A stretch of 64,000 bases of DNA from an uncultured Eubacteriales bacterium (GCA_900315315.1 OMYT01000006.1:62001-126000), one strand, 5' to 3'. Counted from the stretch's first letter, positions 50,654 through 59,901 are shown. Program-made: numbers and translations. The notes: a model not told the origin generated them from the sequence alone.

Positions 50654-51455
50654 TTATTTTCCCTCCAAATGACAGAGTTTCGTTGAGCAGATGATCCGTG
50701 TAGTTTTTGGATTTGAAGATGATGCTCCGCTCCGGGAATATCTCTTCGCATATCCGAAGTTCAAGATCCTGACGATGCCTGAAATGATTGATCAGGTCAT
50801 CATCTCCTTGAAGACTGCGGGCTTTGGAATAGGGGCAATCAATAAAGTAGCCAAGCATCATCGGATACCACAATTCGTTTCCTGACTCGTCGGATCTTTC
50901 CCTCCGGATAATATCCAGATTGGCTTTAATATCATTTGCTTTCAGATAGATAATACGGTATTCCTTTCCCTCCAACGTTTCGCGAACAAGCCTGTAAAAT
51001 TCGATGATCTCTTCGTCGGATGCCTGCCTGAACAGGATCATATCTTCCACTGTGTTCTGGAAAAGGGAGCATTCAAAAATCATGTTATCTGAAATCCATT
51101 TCCGGTAACGTTCCAGTACAGTCGACCGGAAATCATCAAAAGGAACGCGATTGTTATAGATCTCATACTGTTCAAGATCCTGATAAAACGCCCTGTTGTC
51201 TGTGATGATCTTCGTATAGCAGATAATCTTTCTGTCTCCTTCGGAATATGTTTTTTTCTCAATATCCGAACGCAGATCAGGATATCTGTCCAGGATCCCT
51301 TTGTATTGGTTGCCGCTCACATAAGCACACCAGGAAAGTTCCACCGGAGAATATTCCCCTTCCCGAACAGCAGTATAATCCGGATTTAGTTCGGATAGTT
51401 TCCGGACCATTGTACTTTTGCCACTACCCTGCAGCCCTTCAACAAAATAATTCAT
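50631..51455 (-). CDS. P-loop kinase-like ATPase
   Basis: 274-residue P-loop protein with Walker A GLQGSGKST at residues 7-15, followed by a helical region with no further ABC-type motifs. Resembles thymidylate/AAA-like kinases that phosphorylate small molecules. The substrate is not recognisable. Shares a transcript with the downstream DUF3795 fusion (23-bp overlap). Confidence 0.75.
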   Translation of the reverse strand: MNYFVEGLQGSGKSTMVRKLSELNPDYTAVREGEYSPVELSWCAYVSGNQYKGILDRYPDLRSDIEKKTYSEGDRKIICYTKIITDNRAFYQDLEQYEIYNNRVPFDDFRSTVLERYRKWISDNMIFECSLFQNTVEDMILFRQASDEEIIEFYRLVRETLEGKEYRIIYLKANDIKANLDIIRRERSDESGNELWYPMMLGYFIDCPYSKARSLQGDDDLINHFRHRQDLELRICEEIFPERSIIFKSKNYTDHLLNETLSFGGKINEISLDR

Positions 51456-51508
51456 ATTCTCTCCATCAGTTGATCAAGGTAAAGTACCGCCTCCCGTCCT
51501 GCTCGCTT

Positions 51509-52204
51509 TCACCGGATCAATTCTCTCAAATCATGTATCTTCAGATAATTGGTTTCCACGTCTGCTTCCGGATTGGCTGCGATCAGGATCGGCGTAATGC
51601 CCAGAGCCGCCGCGCCGTCCAGATTGCGCACAACGTCATCGATAAATACGGTTTCCTCAGCAGGAATACCGCATTTGCTCAGTGCATCAAGGTAAATGCG
51701 CTGATCGGGTTTGAAGACGCCGACATAACAGCTGAACGTACAGAACGACAGATACTGTGAAACGCCGATATATTCCAGCTGCGGCTCGATATTCGGCCAG
51801 GTGTCGGAAATAATCCCCAGCTTATGCGTTTTGCTGAGCATGCTCAGTACTTCTTTGATCCCGGGATATGGAATATAGTTTTTCATGTTGCAGGCACGGT
51901 CCCGGGCAATCTGTTCCCTTTTCTTTTCGGACAGGCCGAGGTTCAGCTGATCCGAAATAATGGAGTAATAATCAAGGAAGTTCTGGACCTCTGCTTCAAC
52001 AGTCCGGACAAGATGATCCCGGGCCAGAAAGCGCAGCCCTGCGTCTCTTGCCCGCTGAATATCTGTTTCGGTTCTCTGCTTCATTTTTTCACTGGCCAGT
52101 TCCAGAAATTGATTGGTAAACATCCAGTCGCCGGAAGCAGGCTTATCCAGTGTATATCCCACATCAAAAAAGATTACTTTCTTATCGTTCAGAAGATCAA
52201 GCAT
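51509..52204 (-). CDS. HAD-superfamily hydrolase
   Basis: 231-residue HAD phosphatase: motif I FFDVGYTLD, motif II LGIISDTWPN, conserved lysine in GVFKPDQRIY and motif III TVFIDDVVRNLDGA. The nucleophile is FDVGYT, with glycine at the usual +2 aspartate, which is unusual for a phosphatase and may change activity. Start at 52204 with GGGAGG 5 nt upstream. Confidence 0.88.
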   Translation of the reverse strand: MLDLLNDKKVIFFDVGYTLDKPASGDWMFTNQFLELASEKMKQRTETDIQRARDAGLRFLARDHLVRTVEAEVQNFLDYYSIISDQLNLGLSEKKREQIARDRACNMKNYIPYPGIKEVLSMLSKTHKLGIISDTWPNIEPQLEYIGVSQYLSFCTFSCYVGVFKPDQRIYLDALSKCGIPAEETVFIDDVVRNLDGAAALGITPILIAANPEADVETNYLKIHDLRELIR

Positions 52205-52375
52205 TCTGTCCTCCCTGTACTTCATTACAGTTTCACGGAATCCAGTTCTGCTACTATTATCCGTGATTTGTTCAGTGATATCAAGAAGAAAAATGAACAG
52301 CAGAAGAAATCATATCTAGCTCGGTTTGTCTAATGTTTTCCGGCACCGGAGAGAGGCCTTGGCACAAGGAATGAA
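52205..52375. other. Intergenic spacer before riboswitch promoter
   Basis: Divergent spacer between the HAD gene and the cobalamin-controlled operon. No gene, repeat or clear hairpin is seen apart from the HAD gene's own upstream region. Confidence 0.6.
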
Positions 52376-52404
52376 TTGACGTTCAATTCGCCAGGCAATA
52401 TAAT
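52376..52404 (+). promoter_or_regulatory. Promoter of the cobalamin-riboswitch operon
   Basis: TTGACG (52376-52381), 17-nt spacer, TATAAT (52399-52404). Starts transcription about 10-15 nt before the riboswitch P1 stem. Confidence 0.85.
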
Positions 52405-52424
52405 ACTCATGACAAATGAATAGC

Positions 52425-52605
52425 CGGTGTATCTGCGCAGCGATGCGCGGCGCGGTTCCGAAAGAGCCGCGTCACAGGAATACGGATGAAAGTTCCGAGC
52501 TATCCCAGTAACCGTGAAGCGGACGAACGCACGTAAAGAAGCCACTGCGAAAGCGGGAAGGTGTGCAAGTAGGATGAGGCAAAGCCGGGAGACTTGTTTA
52601 CACCG
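52425..52605 (+). promoter_or_regulatory. Cobalamin riboswitch
   Basis: Adenosylcobalamin-type aptamer. P1 arms CGGTGTA (52425-52431) and TACACCG (52599-52605). Core elements in order: a GC-rich P3 hairpin, AACCGTGAAG, GCCACTGCGAAAGCGGGAAG and the B12 box AAGCCGGGAGACTTG. It should bind a B12 form and repress the downstream importer when cobalamin is plentiful, through the terminator at 52674. Confidence 0.92.
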
Positions 52606-52673
52606 TACTCAATCATTCCCCTGGGGGTGGGATATGCTATGAAGCATGTGGAATCAATCCACAGGTTTTGTTG

Positions 52674-52701
52674 GCGTGCCTCGGGGAGGGACGCTTTCTT
52701 T
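52674..52701 (+). terminator. Riboswitch expression-platform terminator
   Basis: Stem GCGTGCCTC (52674-52682) / GAGGGACGC (52686-52694), one mismatch, loop GGG, followed by TTTCTTT. Lies between the aptamer and the ATG at 52758, the expected position for riboswitch-controlled termination. Confidence 0.8.
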
Positions 52702-52757
52702 ATGAAGTTTCTCTCTCGCTGATTCATTTGATCATACTCAATGAGGAGGGACAAAAA

Positions 52758-53678
52758 ATGTCCAAAAAACTGGTTCCCCTGTTTCTGACTGTGCTGATGG
52801 TTTTCAGCATCGCTTCCTCCCTGGCTGAAGGCTCTGCCGTCACGGTGACCGATATGCATAACCGTGAAATTACCCTGACCGAGCCGGCCACCCGTATTGT
52901 TGTCATGCAGCCCTCCGACTGCGAGATTCTCTGCGCCATCGGTTGCGAGGATACGATCGTCGGCCGCGGACAGTATGTCGATTACCCTGCTTCGATTCTG
53001 GAAGTTCCGGTCGTGCAGTCCGGCGCCGAAACCAACATCGAAGAGATTCTGGCACTGAATCCCCAGGTCGTTCTGATGAACGACATGTCCCAGAGTGAAG
53101 AACAGGTCAAGCAGCTGGAAGAAAACGGCGTGAAAGTCGTTGTCAGCTCCGCGACCGATATCGAAGGCGTGTATTACGCCATCCGCATGATCGGAAAACT
53201 GATGGGTAAAGAAGAAAACGCCGAGGCTGTGATCGCTGACATGCAGGCAACCTTTGACGAAATCAAAGCGAACAGTAAAAACGAAGGCAAAACCGTCTAT
53301 TTTGAGGTTTCCCCGCTGCAATGGGGACTGTGGACTGCCGGCAAGGGCACCTTTATGGATGAACTGGCGGAAATCTGCGGTCTGACCAATGCTTTCGCCG
53401 ATCTGAACGACTGGGCCTCCATCAGCGAAGAGCAGGTGCTTGCCCGGGATCCTGATTACATCGTGACCATCACCATGTATTATGGCGAAGGTCCCACCCC
53501 TGTGGAAGAAATCATAAGCCGTGAAGGCTGGGGCGATCTGAAAGCTGTTAAAAACGGGGACATCCTGAACGCCGAATCCAACGCGATCTCCCGTCCCGGT
53601 CCCCGCCTGAAGGACGCTGCCATTGAGCTGTATAACTTCATCAACGACATCAAAGCCGAGGAAGTCCCGGCCGCGTAA
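52758..53678 (+). CDS. ABC substrate-binding protein, BtuF-like
   Basis: 306-residue TroA/BtuF-type binding protein. N-terminal signal peptide (MSKKLVPLFLTVLMVFSIAS), then the two-lobe fold: TRIVVMQPSDCEILCAIGCE, NIEEILALNPQVVLMND, a long backbone helix and the late AISRPGPRLKDAAIELYNFI. No lipobox cysteine is seen after the signal peptide (SIASSLAEG), unusual for a Gram-positive binding protein. Start at 52758 with GAGGAGGG upstream. The upstream riboswitch argues for cobalamin or a corrinoid. Confidence 0.9.
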   Translation: MSKKLVPLFLTVLMVFSIASSLAEGSAVTVTDMHNREITLTEPATRIVVMQPSDCEILCAIGCEDTIVGRGQYVDYPASILEVPVVQSGAETNIEEILALNPQVVLMNDMSQSEEQVKQLEENGVKVVVSSATDIEGVYYAIRMIGKLMGKEENAEAVIADMQATFDEIKANSKNEGKTVYFEVSPLQWGLWTAGKGTFMDELAEICGLTNAFADLNDWASISEEQVLARDPDYIVTITMYYGEGPTPVEEIISREGWGDLKAVKNGDILNAESNAISRPGPRLKDAAIELYNFINDIKAEEVPAA

Positions 53679-53692
53679 CATCCTAAAAGCAT

Positions 53693-53723
53693 CAGGGACA
53701 GTCCTGCCACAGGGCTGTCCCTG
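53693..53723 (+). terminator. Hairpin between binding protein and permease genes
   Basis: CAGGGACAG / CTGTCCCTG stem with a 13-nt loop, followed by ACCTTCTTCTG. A weak T tract, so a partial terminator or mRNA stabiliser giving more binding protein than permease. Confidence 0.55.
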
Positions 53724-53758
53724 ACCTTCTTCTGAACAGTTCCCGGTATGAGGTCACT

Positions 53759-54802
53759 ATGCTTGATTCAAGGCAACTGAAACGCGAGCGGTTCACGCCG
53801 CTGACTTATCTGTTTCTGACTGTGGCGCTTCTGTTCACCATGATCCTGTGCATCTGTGTGGGCAGCGTCAGCATCTCCTTTTCCGATACTATCACTGCTG
53901 TCTGGAATGCAATCCGGGGGGTACCGGCTTCCGGAAGCATCACCGGCAATATCATTCTGAATGTTCGTCTGCCCCGTGTTTTATGCGTGACATTGGCAGG
54001 GGCGGCTTTATCTTTATGCGGTGCGGCTATGCAAGGCTTGCTCCGCAATCCTTTGGCGGACGGATCCACCATGGGCGTATCCTCCGGTGCCGCTTTGGGC
54101 GCCGTCATCGCGATGGCCGCCGGTTTTACCCTTCCGGGATTCAGCTACGGCGGTATTATGGTCACAGCCATGGCCTTTGCTTTCGGTTCACTGATTCTGA
54201 TTCTCTCCCTGGCCTATTCACTTGATCATTCCCTGAGTACAAACAGTATTATCCTGATCGGCGTTATCTTTACGATGTTCATTTCCAGCATTATCTCGCT
54301 GATCATTACTTTTGCCAGTGATCATACCCGCTCCCTCAGTTTTTGGACTTTAGGCTCTTTCTCCGGCGTGAATTATGATCAGGCAAAGTTGCTGTTCATT
54401 GCACTGGTCATCTGCGGCGGGATTCTGATCCGTCTTTCTTCCGAACTGAATGCTTTTGCCATCGGTGAGGACAATGCCCGCCATATCGGCGTGAATGTAA
54501 AACGGGTAAAACTGATCGTGCTCATTACAGTATCTGTACTCATCGGCGTATGCGTTTCGATTTCCGGCACCATCAGTTTCGTCGGGCTGGTCATGCCGCA
54601 TATTGCCAGGATGCTGGTCGGGCCGAATCATAAACGGCTGTTACCGGCTTCCCTGTTCTCCGGAGCCATTTTTCTGCTGCTCGCCGATCTGGCCGCCCGG
54701 ACCATTCTCAGCCCGATCGAGCTTTCGATCGGTGTGGTCACTTCGCTGGTCGGTGCCGTCGCATTCGTGGTTATTTTCTACAGAACAAGAAAAAGGGGGT
54801 GA
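53759..54802 (+). CDS. FecCD-family permease (BtuC-like)
   Basis: 347-residue permease of the FecCD/BtuC family with about ten helices: NVRLPRVLCVTLAGAALSLC, GAAMQGLLRNPLADGSTMGV and GTISFVGLVMPHIARMLVGP, all signature segments. Forms a homodimeric channel for corrinoids or siderophores. The ATPase gene overlaps its stop (GTGA). Confidence 0.94.
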   Translation: MLDSRQLKRERFTPLTYLFLTVALLFTMILCICVGSVSISFSDTITAVWNAIRGVPASGSITGNIILNVRLPRVLCVTLAGAALSLCGAAMQGLLRNPLADGSTMGVSSGAALGAVIAMAAGFTLPGFSYGGIMVTAMAFAFGSLILILSLAYSLDHSLSTNSIILIGVIFTMFISSIISLIITFASDHTRSLSFWTLGSFSGVNYDQAKLLFIALVICGGILIRLSSELNAFAIGEDNARHIGVNVKRVKLIVLITVSVLIGVCVSISGTISFVGLVMPHIARMLVGPNHKRLLPASLFSGAIFLLLADLAARTILSPIELSIGVVTSLVGAVAFVVIFYRTRKRG

Positions 54803-55566
54803 CAGCGATTCTACGGGGAAACCATATTACAGTCCGTTATGGCAGTCATACCGTTGTCGATGATCTGTCCTTCCAGCTGGATGAAGGTCAGTGGCTGATG
54901 CTGGCCGGGCCGAACGGCGCCGGGAAAAGCACCCTGATCGAAGCCATCGCACAGGGAGTGCCCTATACCGGCAGCATTCAATGGGAATGTCTGGATCTTT
55001 GCTCGCTGAAACCGTCGCAGCTTGCACAGAAAATCGGCGTATTATCCCAGAAAAACAACGTCGGCTATGCCTATACCGTAGCAGAAGTCGTAGGGCTCGG
55101 CAGATATGCTTATCGGTCCGGTTTCTTTTCAAGTGCTGACGATCATGGTAAATCGCTGGTCGAAAACGCTCTGGAAATAACCGGCCTGACCGATCTGCGC
55201 CATGCCAGTATGCTTACGCTTTCCGGCGGTGAAACACAGCGGGTTTTTCTGGCTCAGGTTCTCGCTCAGAACCCGCAGATTCTGGTTCTTGACGAACCGG
55301 CCAATCATCTGGATCTGAATTATCAGCAGCAGATCTTTTCATTGATCCAGGAATGGCTGAAGGAACCCGGCCGGGCTGTCCTGTCCGTTGTCCATGATTT
55401 GAGCCTGGCGCGGAAATACGGCACACACGCCATCCTGATGGATCATGGAAAAAGCATATCCCAGGGGATCATCAGCGACGTCATGACACCTGACAATCTT
55501 CAGCAGGTCTATGGCATGAATGTCTATGAATGGATGCGGGAAATGCTTTCACAATGGCAGAGATGA
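54799..55566 (+). CDS. ABC ATPase of the cobalamin importer (BtuD-like)
   Basis: 255-residue FepC/BtuD-type ATPase: Walker A GPNGAGKST, Q-loop GVLSQKNNV, signature LSGGETQR, Walker B ILVLDEPANHLD and H-loop VVHDLS. GTG start within the 4-bp overlap with the permease. Completes the BtuFCD-type set under riboswitch control. Confidence 0.94.
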   Translation: MTAILRGNHITVRYGSHTVVDDLSFQLDEGQWLMLAGPNGAGKSTLIEAIAQGVPYTGSIQWECLDLCSLKPSQLAQKIGVLSQKNNVGYAYTVAEVVGLGRYAYRSGFFSSADDHGKSLVENALEITGLTDLRHASMLTLSGGETQRVFLAQVLAQNPQILVLDEPANHLDLNYQQQIFSLIQEWLKEPGRAVLSVVHDLSLARKYGTHAILMDHGKSISQGIISDVMTPDNLQQVYGMNVYEWMREMLSQWQR

Positions 55567-55645
55567 CCTTTTCCCTTTTATGTGATATAATAGCATGTCA
55601 CTGTACAACTGACAGCCGGGTTCATCCTGAAGGAGCTGAACTGTT

Positions 55646-56779
55646 TTGAATCTTCAGTCGATTGTGATCACAAACTGCATCGGGATCTTTCTGTCCCTGA
55701 TTGTGATGTACAGCAGCCATATGGTCCGCAAAGGGAGAGACCTGGATTCCCGCTTGCTGACCGCGCTGCTGATCAGTTCCTGCAGCTGCTGTCTGATGGA
55801 AATGATTTCCTTCCTTGTGGACGGACATGCAACTACGTTCTGCATCGTTGTATCCTGGATATCAAACACCTGGATTTATATCGCAAACCCGGTAGTATCC
55901 ACGCTGTGGCTCCTGTATACGGATTATCATCTTCACAGGAAAGCAAAGCGGCTGACAACAACCTACCGGCTTCATCTGATCCTGCTCGCCGCCAGCATAA
56001 TCGTTATCATCGGGAATCTCTTCGGACAATACCTGTTCACCATTGATGCACAGAACGTCTACGCAAGGCGACCGGCATCCTATTCCATCTATTTTGTAAC
56101 CGCCTTCATGCTCGGGTCCAGTATTGTCGAGGTCATCAGATACCGGCGCTGCCATCGTAATGCCATCTTTTTCCCGATCTGGGCATTTCTGGCGCCGGTC
56201 TTCATCGGAATGGTTATTCAGTCCCTGATCTACGGCATCTCCCTGGGCTGGTGCTGCACCGCAATCGGCCTTGCAGCCCTCTATATGAGCATGCAGAACG
56301 AACTGGCTTACCGGGATTCGCTGACAGGGCTGTACAATCGTCAGTATCTTTCCTATGTCCTGAATTCCTGGAACGGGCACAGCGGTATCATGATTGATAT
56401 GGATTACTTCAAGGAGATCAACGACAAATTCGGTCACTCCGTCGGCGATCAGGCCCTGAGGGATACCGCCGGTATTCTGCTGGAGATCTGTCCTGAGAAC
56501 AGCATTGTCATCCGTTTCGCGGGAGATGAATTCATCCTTCTGCTGACAGCCAGACAGGAGATTCTCATTCAGAAAGTCGAGGAAAAACTGAAAAACGCTG
56601 TAGAGGATTTCAACCGGACTTCTGATCGTCCGTATAAGATCAGCCTGTCCATGGGGCATGCGCTCTTTGATCAGAAAGATGAGGACAGTTTCCTGGACGC
56701 CATCGACACCGCAATGTATAAAGACAAGCAGGCCAGGCACGCTTCCGGGGAACTGAGAGAGAGAAGGCGGGATCGCTGA
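55646..56779 (+). CDS. Membrane diguanylate cyclase (GGDEF domain)
   Basis: 377-residue protein. Six or so N-terminal helices form a membrane sensor (residues 5-215). A GGDEF domain follows (residues 222-370): DSLTGLYNRQYL, MIDMDYFKEINDKFGH and the catalytic AGDEF at 292-296, an active variant. No RxxD inhibitory site is seen, so product inhibition is probably absent. Makes cyclic di-GMP. It begins 80 bp after the ATPase and may be read partly from the riboswitch operon. Confidence 0.9.
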   Translation: MNLQSIVITNCIGIFLSLIVMYSSHMVRKGRDLDSRLLTALLISSCSCCLMEMISFLVDGHATTFCIVVSWISNTWIYIANPVVSTLWLLYTDYHLHRKAKRLTTTYRLHLILLAASIIVIIGNLFGQYLFTIDAQNVYARRPASYSIYFVTAFMLGSSIVEVIRYRRCHRNAIFFPIWAFLAPVFIGMVIQSLIYGISLGWCCTAIGLAALYMSMQNELAYRDSLTGLYNRQYLSYVLNSWNGHSGIMIDMDYFKEINDKFGHSVGDQALRDTAGILLEICPENSIVIRFAGDEFILLLTARQEILIQKVEEKLKNAVEDFNRTSDRPYKISLSMGHALFDQKDEDSFLDAIDTAMYKDKQARHASGELRERRRDR

Positions 56780-56793
56780 TCCCGCCCTTCGCT
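56766..56793. terminator. Bidirectional terminator after cyclase gene
   Basis: GGCGGGATC (56766-56774) - GCT - GATCCCGCC (56778-56786), then TTCGCTTTT. The stem includes the stop codon of the cyclase. It serves the plus-strand gene and possibly the convergent membrane-protein gene. Confidence 0.85.
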
Positions 56794-56818
56794 TTTCCGT
56801 CCGTCATTGTGACCGTTC

Positions 56819-57439
56819 TCAATGGTTTTCAGCCACCGGGATCTTCCCGAAATGCCTGTACGCCAGGATCCCGATCGGAATAAAATAGATACACCAGAAC
56901 AGCAGCGCGATACCGCCTCCGTGCCCGGAGTTCCCCTCCGCCATATGGGTAAACATCCCGGTCATCGGCATGAAGAAGCAGCTGAGGAAAAAGACTCCGT
57001 GGATGATCATCAGCCATTTCAGCCACCGGTCCGGCTTGGTCTCCGCCCGGATTGACAGACCGATGAAAAATGTGGAAAGCGCCATCATGCCATAGCCCAG
57101 CAAATCATAATTGAACAGCAGTCCGCCCTTCTGATAATCCAGCACCCGCGCTGCCTGATCGTTCATCTCTTCCAGGCGGACGGTGGTCGTCTGCGCATAA
57201 TAAACCAACAGGATCAGCACGGCATAAACTGCCGACAGGACCAATCCGATCGTCGCCGCCACTCTTGTCTGTTCACTGCTCTCATGGTGGAATCCCGCGG
57301 ACATCATGATATAGCCGATGGGAAGGAACATGCAGACCAGATAGGAACCGAAGTTAAAACTGCAGAGAATAAATACCGCAAAAAGAAATACCGTAACCGT
57401 AACGATCGCCGCACCGATTTTTGCCAACAACTGATTCAT
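56819..57439 (-). CDS. Six-helix membrane protein, TetR partner
   Basis: 206-residue membrane protein with about six helices and no recognised motif. Its start overlaps the TetR stop by 4 bp, so it is the TetR regulator's co-transcribed target. A His/Gly-rich loop (FTHMAEGNSGHGGG) lies between helices 5 and 6. Unknown function; efflux or stress membrane protein is a guess. Confidence 0.75.
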   Translation of the reverse strand: MNQLLAKIGAAIVTVTVFLFAVFILCSFNFGSYLVCMFLPIGYIMMSAGFHHESSEQTRVAATIGLVLSAVYAVLILLVYYAQTTTVRLEEMNDQAARVLDYQKGGLLFNYDLLGYGMMALSTFFIGLSIRAETKPDRWLKWLMIIHGVFFLSCFFMPMTGMFTHMAEGNSGHGGGIALLFWCIYFIPIGILAYRHFGKIPVAENH

Positions 57440-58053
57440 ACTGACCTCCCGTAAAGTTTGTTGAATTGCCGGATATGGTTCTCAAGCATCCTGATGGCAT
57501 CCGGTTCCCTGTCAGGATCACGATCGCAAACCGTCATCATCATATAGAACGGTGCGTAGAACTGGAGCGTCATGGTTTCCACATCATCTGTCTGCAAAAT
57601 CCCCTGCGCTGCCATCAGTCCAAGCAGTGTCCCGTGATAACGAAGCGGATCATCCACATAACGATTCATATAGGCCTCTGCCAGTTCCCGATTGTGAAAC
57701 TGCTCAATTGTAAGCATTTTTCGAAACCTTCGGGTATAATCATCATGGAGTTCATACCCGAACAGCTCAAGGCCCAGTTTGACCAGCCTGTCTTCTGACA
57801 GGCTTCTGTAAATCTCCGCGTCTTTTGCCGGATTATTTCCTTGAATGTGGAGCTGTTTAGCCTGTTCAAGGAACCGAAGGTGCATCTCCTCAACAATCGC
57901 ATCAAAAATAGCTTGTTTGCTCTTGTAATGTTTATACAAAGAGGGCGCCTTAATCCCAACCCGCTGCGCAATCTCACCGACAAAGACGTTCGCATAGCCT
58001 TTTTCCGAAAACAACGTCAGTGCTTCGTCCAGAATCCTTTGTTTTGTTCCCAT
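57436..58053 (-). CDS. TetR-family regulator
   Basis: 205-residue TetR protein: HTH in MGTKQRILDEALTLFSEKGY and VGIKAPSLYKHYKSKQAIF, followed by an all-helical domain. Start at 58053 with AGGAGGG upstream; a longer frame to 58095 runs into the operator. Co-transcribed with the membrane protein downstream; likely autoregulated through the nested palindrome at 58074. Confidence 0.92.
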   Translation of the reverse strand: MGTKQRILDEALTLFSEKGYANVFVGEIAQRVGIKAPSLYKHYKSKQAIFDAIVEEMHLRFLEQAKQLHIQGNNPAKDAEIYRSLSEDRLVKLGLELFGYELHDDYTRRFRKMLTIEQFHNRELAEAYMNRYVDDPLRYHGTLLGLMAAQGILQTDDVETMTLQFYAPFYMMMTVCDRDPDREPDAIRMLENHIRQFNKLYGRSV

Positions 58054-58073
58054 ATACCCTCCTGTTCCAAATA

Positions 58074-58117
58074 AGCTAACCGTGATTAGCCTCATTATAG
58101 GCTAATTTGAATTAGCT
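58074..58117 (-). promoter_or_regulatory. Nested palindrome, probable TetR operator
   Basis: Inner repeat ATTAGCC (58085-58091) / GGCTAAT (58100-58106), flanked by AGCTAA and TTAGCT half-sites, directly upstream of the TetR gene. The spacing suits two TetR dimers. Confidence 0.7.
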
Positions 58118-58124
58118 GTCAACC

Positions 58125-58153
58125 CCCAAAAAGAAAACTGCCGTGCAGGCAGT
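58125..58153 (-). terminator. Intrinsic terminator of MGMT-like gene
   Basis: Minus-strand stem ACTGCC-TGCAC-GGCAGT followed by TTTTCTTTTT: classic intrinsic terminator, 35 bp after the stop at 58189. Confidence 0.88.
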
Positions 58154-58188
58154 CTCTTTACATCCCATTATTATCATTTCATTCTTTT

Positions 58189-58497
58189 TCAGCAATCCCA
58201 TTGATGGATCTTCATGTTGACACAGCCGTTCTCCAGAAATGTTATACCCTCCTGCAATAATCGTTCCCGCTGCTCCGGAAAGTGCGGCGCGAGTCTGCCC
58301 TCATGATTAACCACCCGGTGACAGGGATAACTGCCATAGAACCCGGCCATACTCAACACCTTGCCCACAAGCCGTGCGTTTTGATCTCTTCCGATCAGCC
58401 TGGCGATCTGACCATATGATGCGACACATCCCTGCGGTATTTCCTCCACCACAGAAAGGATCTCATAAATCAGCGCTTCGTCCAGTATCTTCTTCAT
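58189..58497 (-). CDS. MGMT-like protein, C-terminal domain only
   Basis: 102-residue stand-alone MGMT/ATL-type domain: IPQGCVASYGQIARLIGRD winged helix with the arginine finger, then the active-site PCHRVVNHEG. The alkyl-acceptor cysteine is retained, unlike ATL proteins which carry Trp or Ala. It repairs or marks O6-alkylguanine. Followed by a strong terminator. Confidence 0.88.
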   Translation of the reverse strand: MKKILDEALIYEILSVVEEIPQGCVASYGQIARLIGRDQNARLVGKVLSMAGFYGSYPCHRVVNHEGRLAPHFPEQRERLLQEGITFLENGCVNMKIHQWDC

Positions 58498-58540
58498 TGT
58501 TTCCCCGGCATTTCTGTTCTGACTCTTGTCTTTTATCTTG

Positions 58541-58993
58541 CTACTTTCCTGTCGGAATTGCTTCGTTCAGGCTCTTGTTGCGGTAGTTCAGGTTCGTTCT
58601 CAGAGAATAACCCTGCCGTTCCCAGAAAGCATTGGCTGCCTCATTATCCTTGAAAACCAGGCCGAAGATTTTCTGAATGCCCTCTTTTTTCAGCGCTTCT
58701 TCAGCCAAAGCAACCAGATGGCCGGCAATCCCCATCCGACGGTAATCCGGATGAACGCACATATGATGGATGATTGCCCGGCGGCCGTCATGTCCCGTCA
58801 GAATTACTCCGATCATCTGATCATCTTTCACCGCAGCAAAGCAGGTATTCGGGTTCCGTTTCAGATATCTCCCGATGCCGTCGCGGGAATCATCGACAGG
58901 GTTCAGGGCCCGGCGGCTTTGCTCCGTGCTGTTCCACAATTCATACATGGCATCATAATCATCGATAGTTACCAATCTTACCGTATATTCCAT
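58541..58993 (-). CDS. GNAT N-acetyltransferase
   Basis: 150-residue GNAT: LVTIDDYDAMYELWNSTEQS, MCVHPDYRRMGIAGHLVALA acetyl-CoA loop and NAFWERQGYSLRTNL. Start at 58993 with GGGAGAAC upstream; the longer frame to 59029 lacks a ribosome site. Substrate unknown. Confidence 0.88.
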   Translation of the reverse strand: MEYTVRLVTIDDYDAMYELWNSTEQSRRALNPVDDSRDGIGRYLKRNPNTCFAAVKDDQMIGVILTGHDGRRAIIHHMCVHPDYRRMGIAGHLVALAEEALKKEGIQKIFGLVFKDNEAANAFWERQGYSLRTNLNYRNKSLNEAIPTGK

Positions 58994-59035
58994 ACCGTTC
59001 TCCCTGCACGTGTTTTTTTCACAAAGCATTCCCGT

Positions 59036-59851
59036 TCAGCTTTCAAGAAGGTTCCTGATCACCTTCGTAATCGTTGATTCCCCTTTATGGTTCCATCTGA
59101 ACTGTACGTCGCTGCCGACAGACGGTTTTTCACTCAAACCCTCTGAAAGCTTTGCCGGAATCAGAAGTTCCCAATACCTGACATAATAGATATCACCATT
59201 AATCGTTTCAACAACGCCCAGATGCTGCTCAAAGATCTGCATGAATCCTTCCTGAACCTTGACCTTACGGTAAACAGGGAATTCTTTATTGATCTCATCG
59301 AGCCTGTCCTGATCTTCCAGCTTGTCAACATCCGCGCTTTCGATCAGTCTGCCTTTGATAACCGATACATCATCGCAAAGCGGCAGGCACATCAGTGCGT
59401 CAAAGGTGTTCCCTTCGGCGTCTGTAATGCCGATTTCAGCGCCGCGCCTAAATCCGAATCTCGGATAGTAATTCGGTTCGCCCATCAATGCGATAGCAGC
59501 AACACCTGCTTCTTTTGCAAGCTTGATGGTTTCCCGCATCAGGGCGCCGCCTATATCATTCCCCTCGAGCGTAGGTTCCACTGCCAAAGGGCCGAAGGTG
59601 GCAATTTCCTGCCGGACATCACCGTCAACCAGCCAGGCCCGTGTATAATATACAGCCCCCACGATCCTGCCATCCAATTCGGCGATCCGGCTGATTTCCG
59701 GAAGGTAATCGTCTGACTCCCTGATAATGCGGATCAGAAAATGCTCTGTGCACCCGGGCCAGTATTTGTTCCAGAAACTGCGCATGGTCATGAGTTCCGT
59801 TGCCTTATAATCTTCCGGCCTTTCAGGACGGATTATCAAATGATTCATCAC
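59036..59851 (-). CDS. GNAT N-acetyltransferase, extended form
   Basis: 271-residue protein. N-terminal GNAT of the predicted-acetyltransferase type (TELMTMRSFWNKYWPGC, LAVEPTLEGNDIGGALMRET, YYPRFGFRRGAEIG) plus a ~110-residue extension with a small beta domain at the C terminus. AGGAGG lies upstream. Acceptor unknown. Confidence 0.85.
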   Translation of the reverse strand: MMNHLIIRPERPEDYKATELMTMRSFWNKYWPGCTEHFLIRIIRESDDYLPEISRIAELDGRIVGAVYYTRAWLVDGDVRQEIATFGPLAVEPTLEGNDIGGALMRETIKLAKEAGVAAIALMGEPNYYPRFGFRRGAEIGITDAEGNTFDALMCLPLCDDVSVIKGRLIESADVDKLEDQDRLDEINKEFPVYRKVKVQEGFMQIFEQHLGVVETINGDIYYVRYWELLIPAKLSEGLSEKPSVGSDVQFRWNHKGESTITKVIRNLLES

Positions 59852-59901
59852 CGCTCAGACTTCCTCCTGCATACAAATGCCGGCTTATCCCGAATCACGG
59901 G

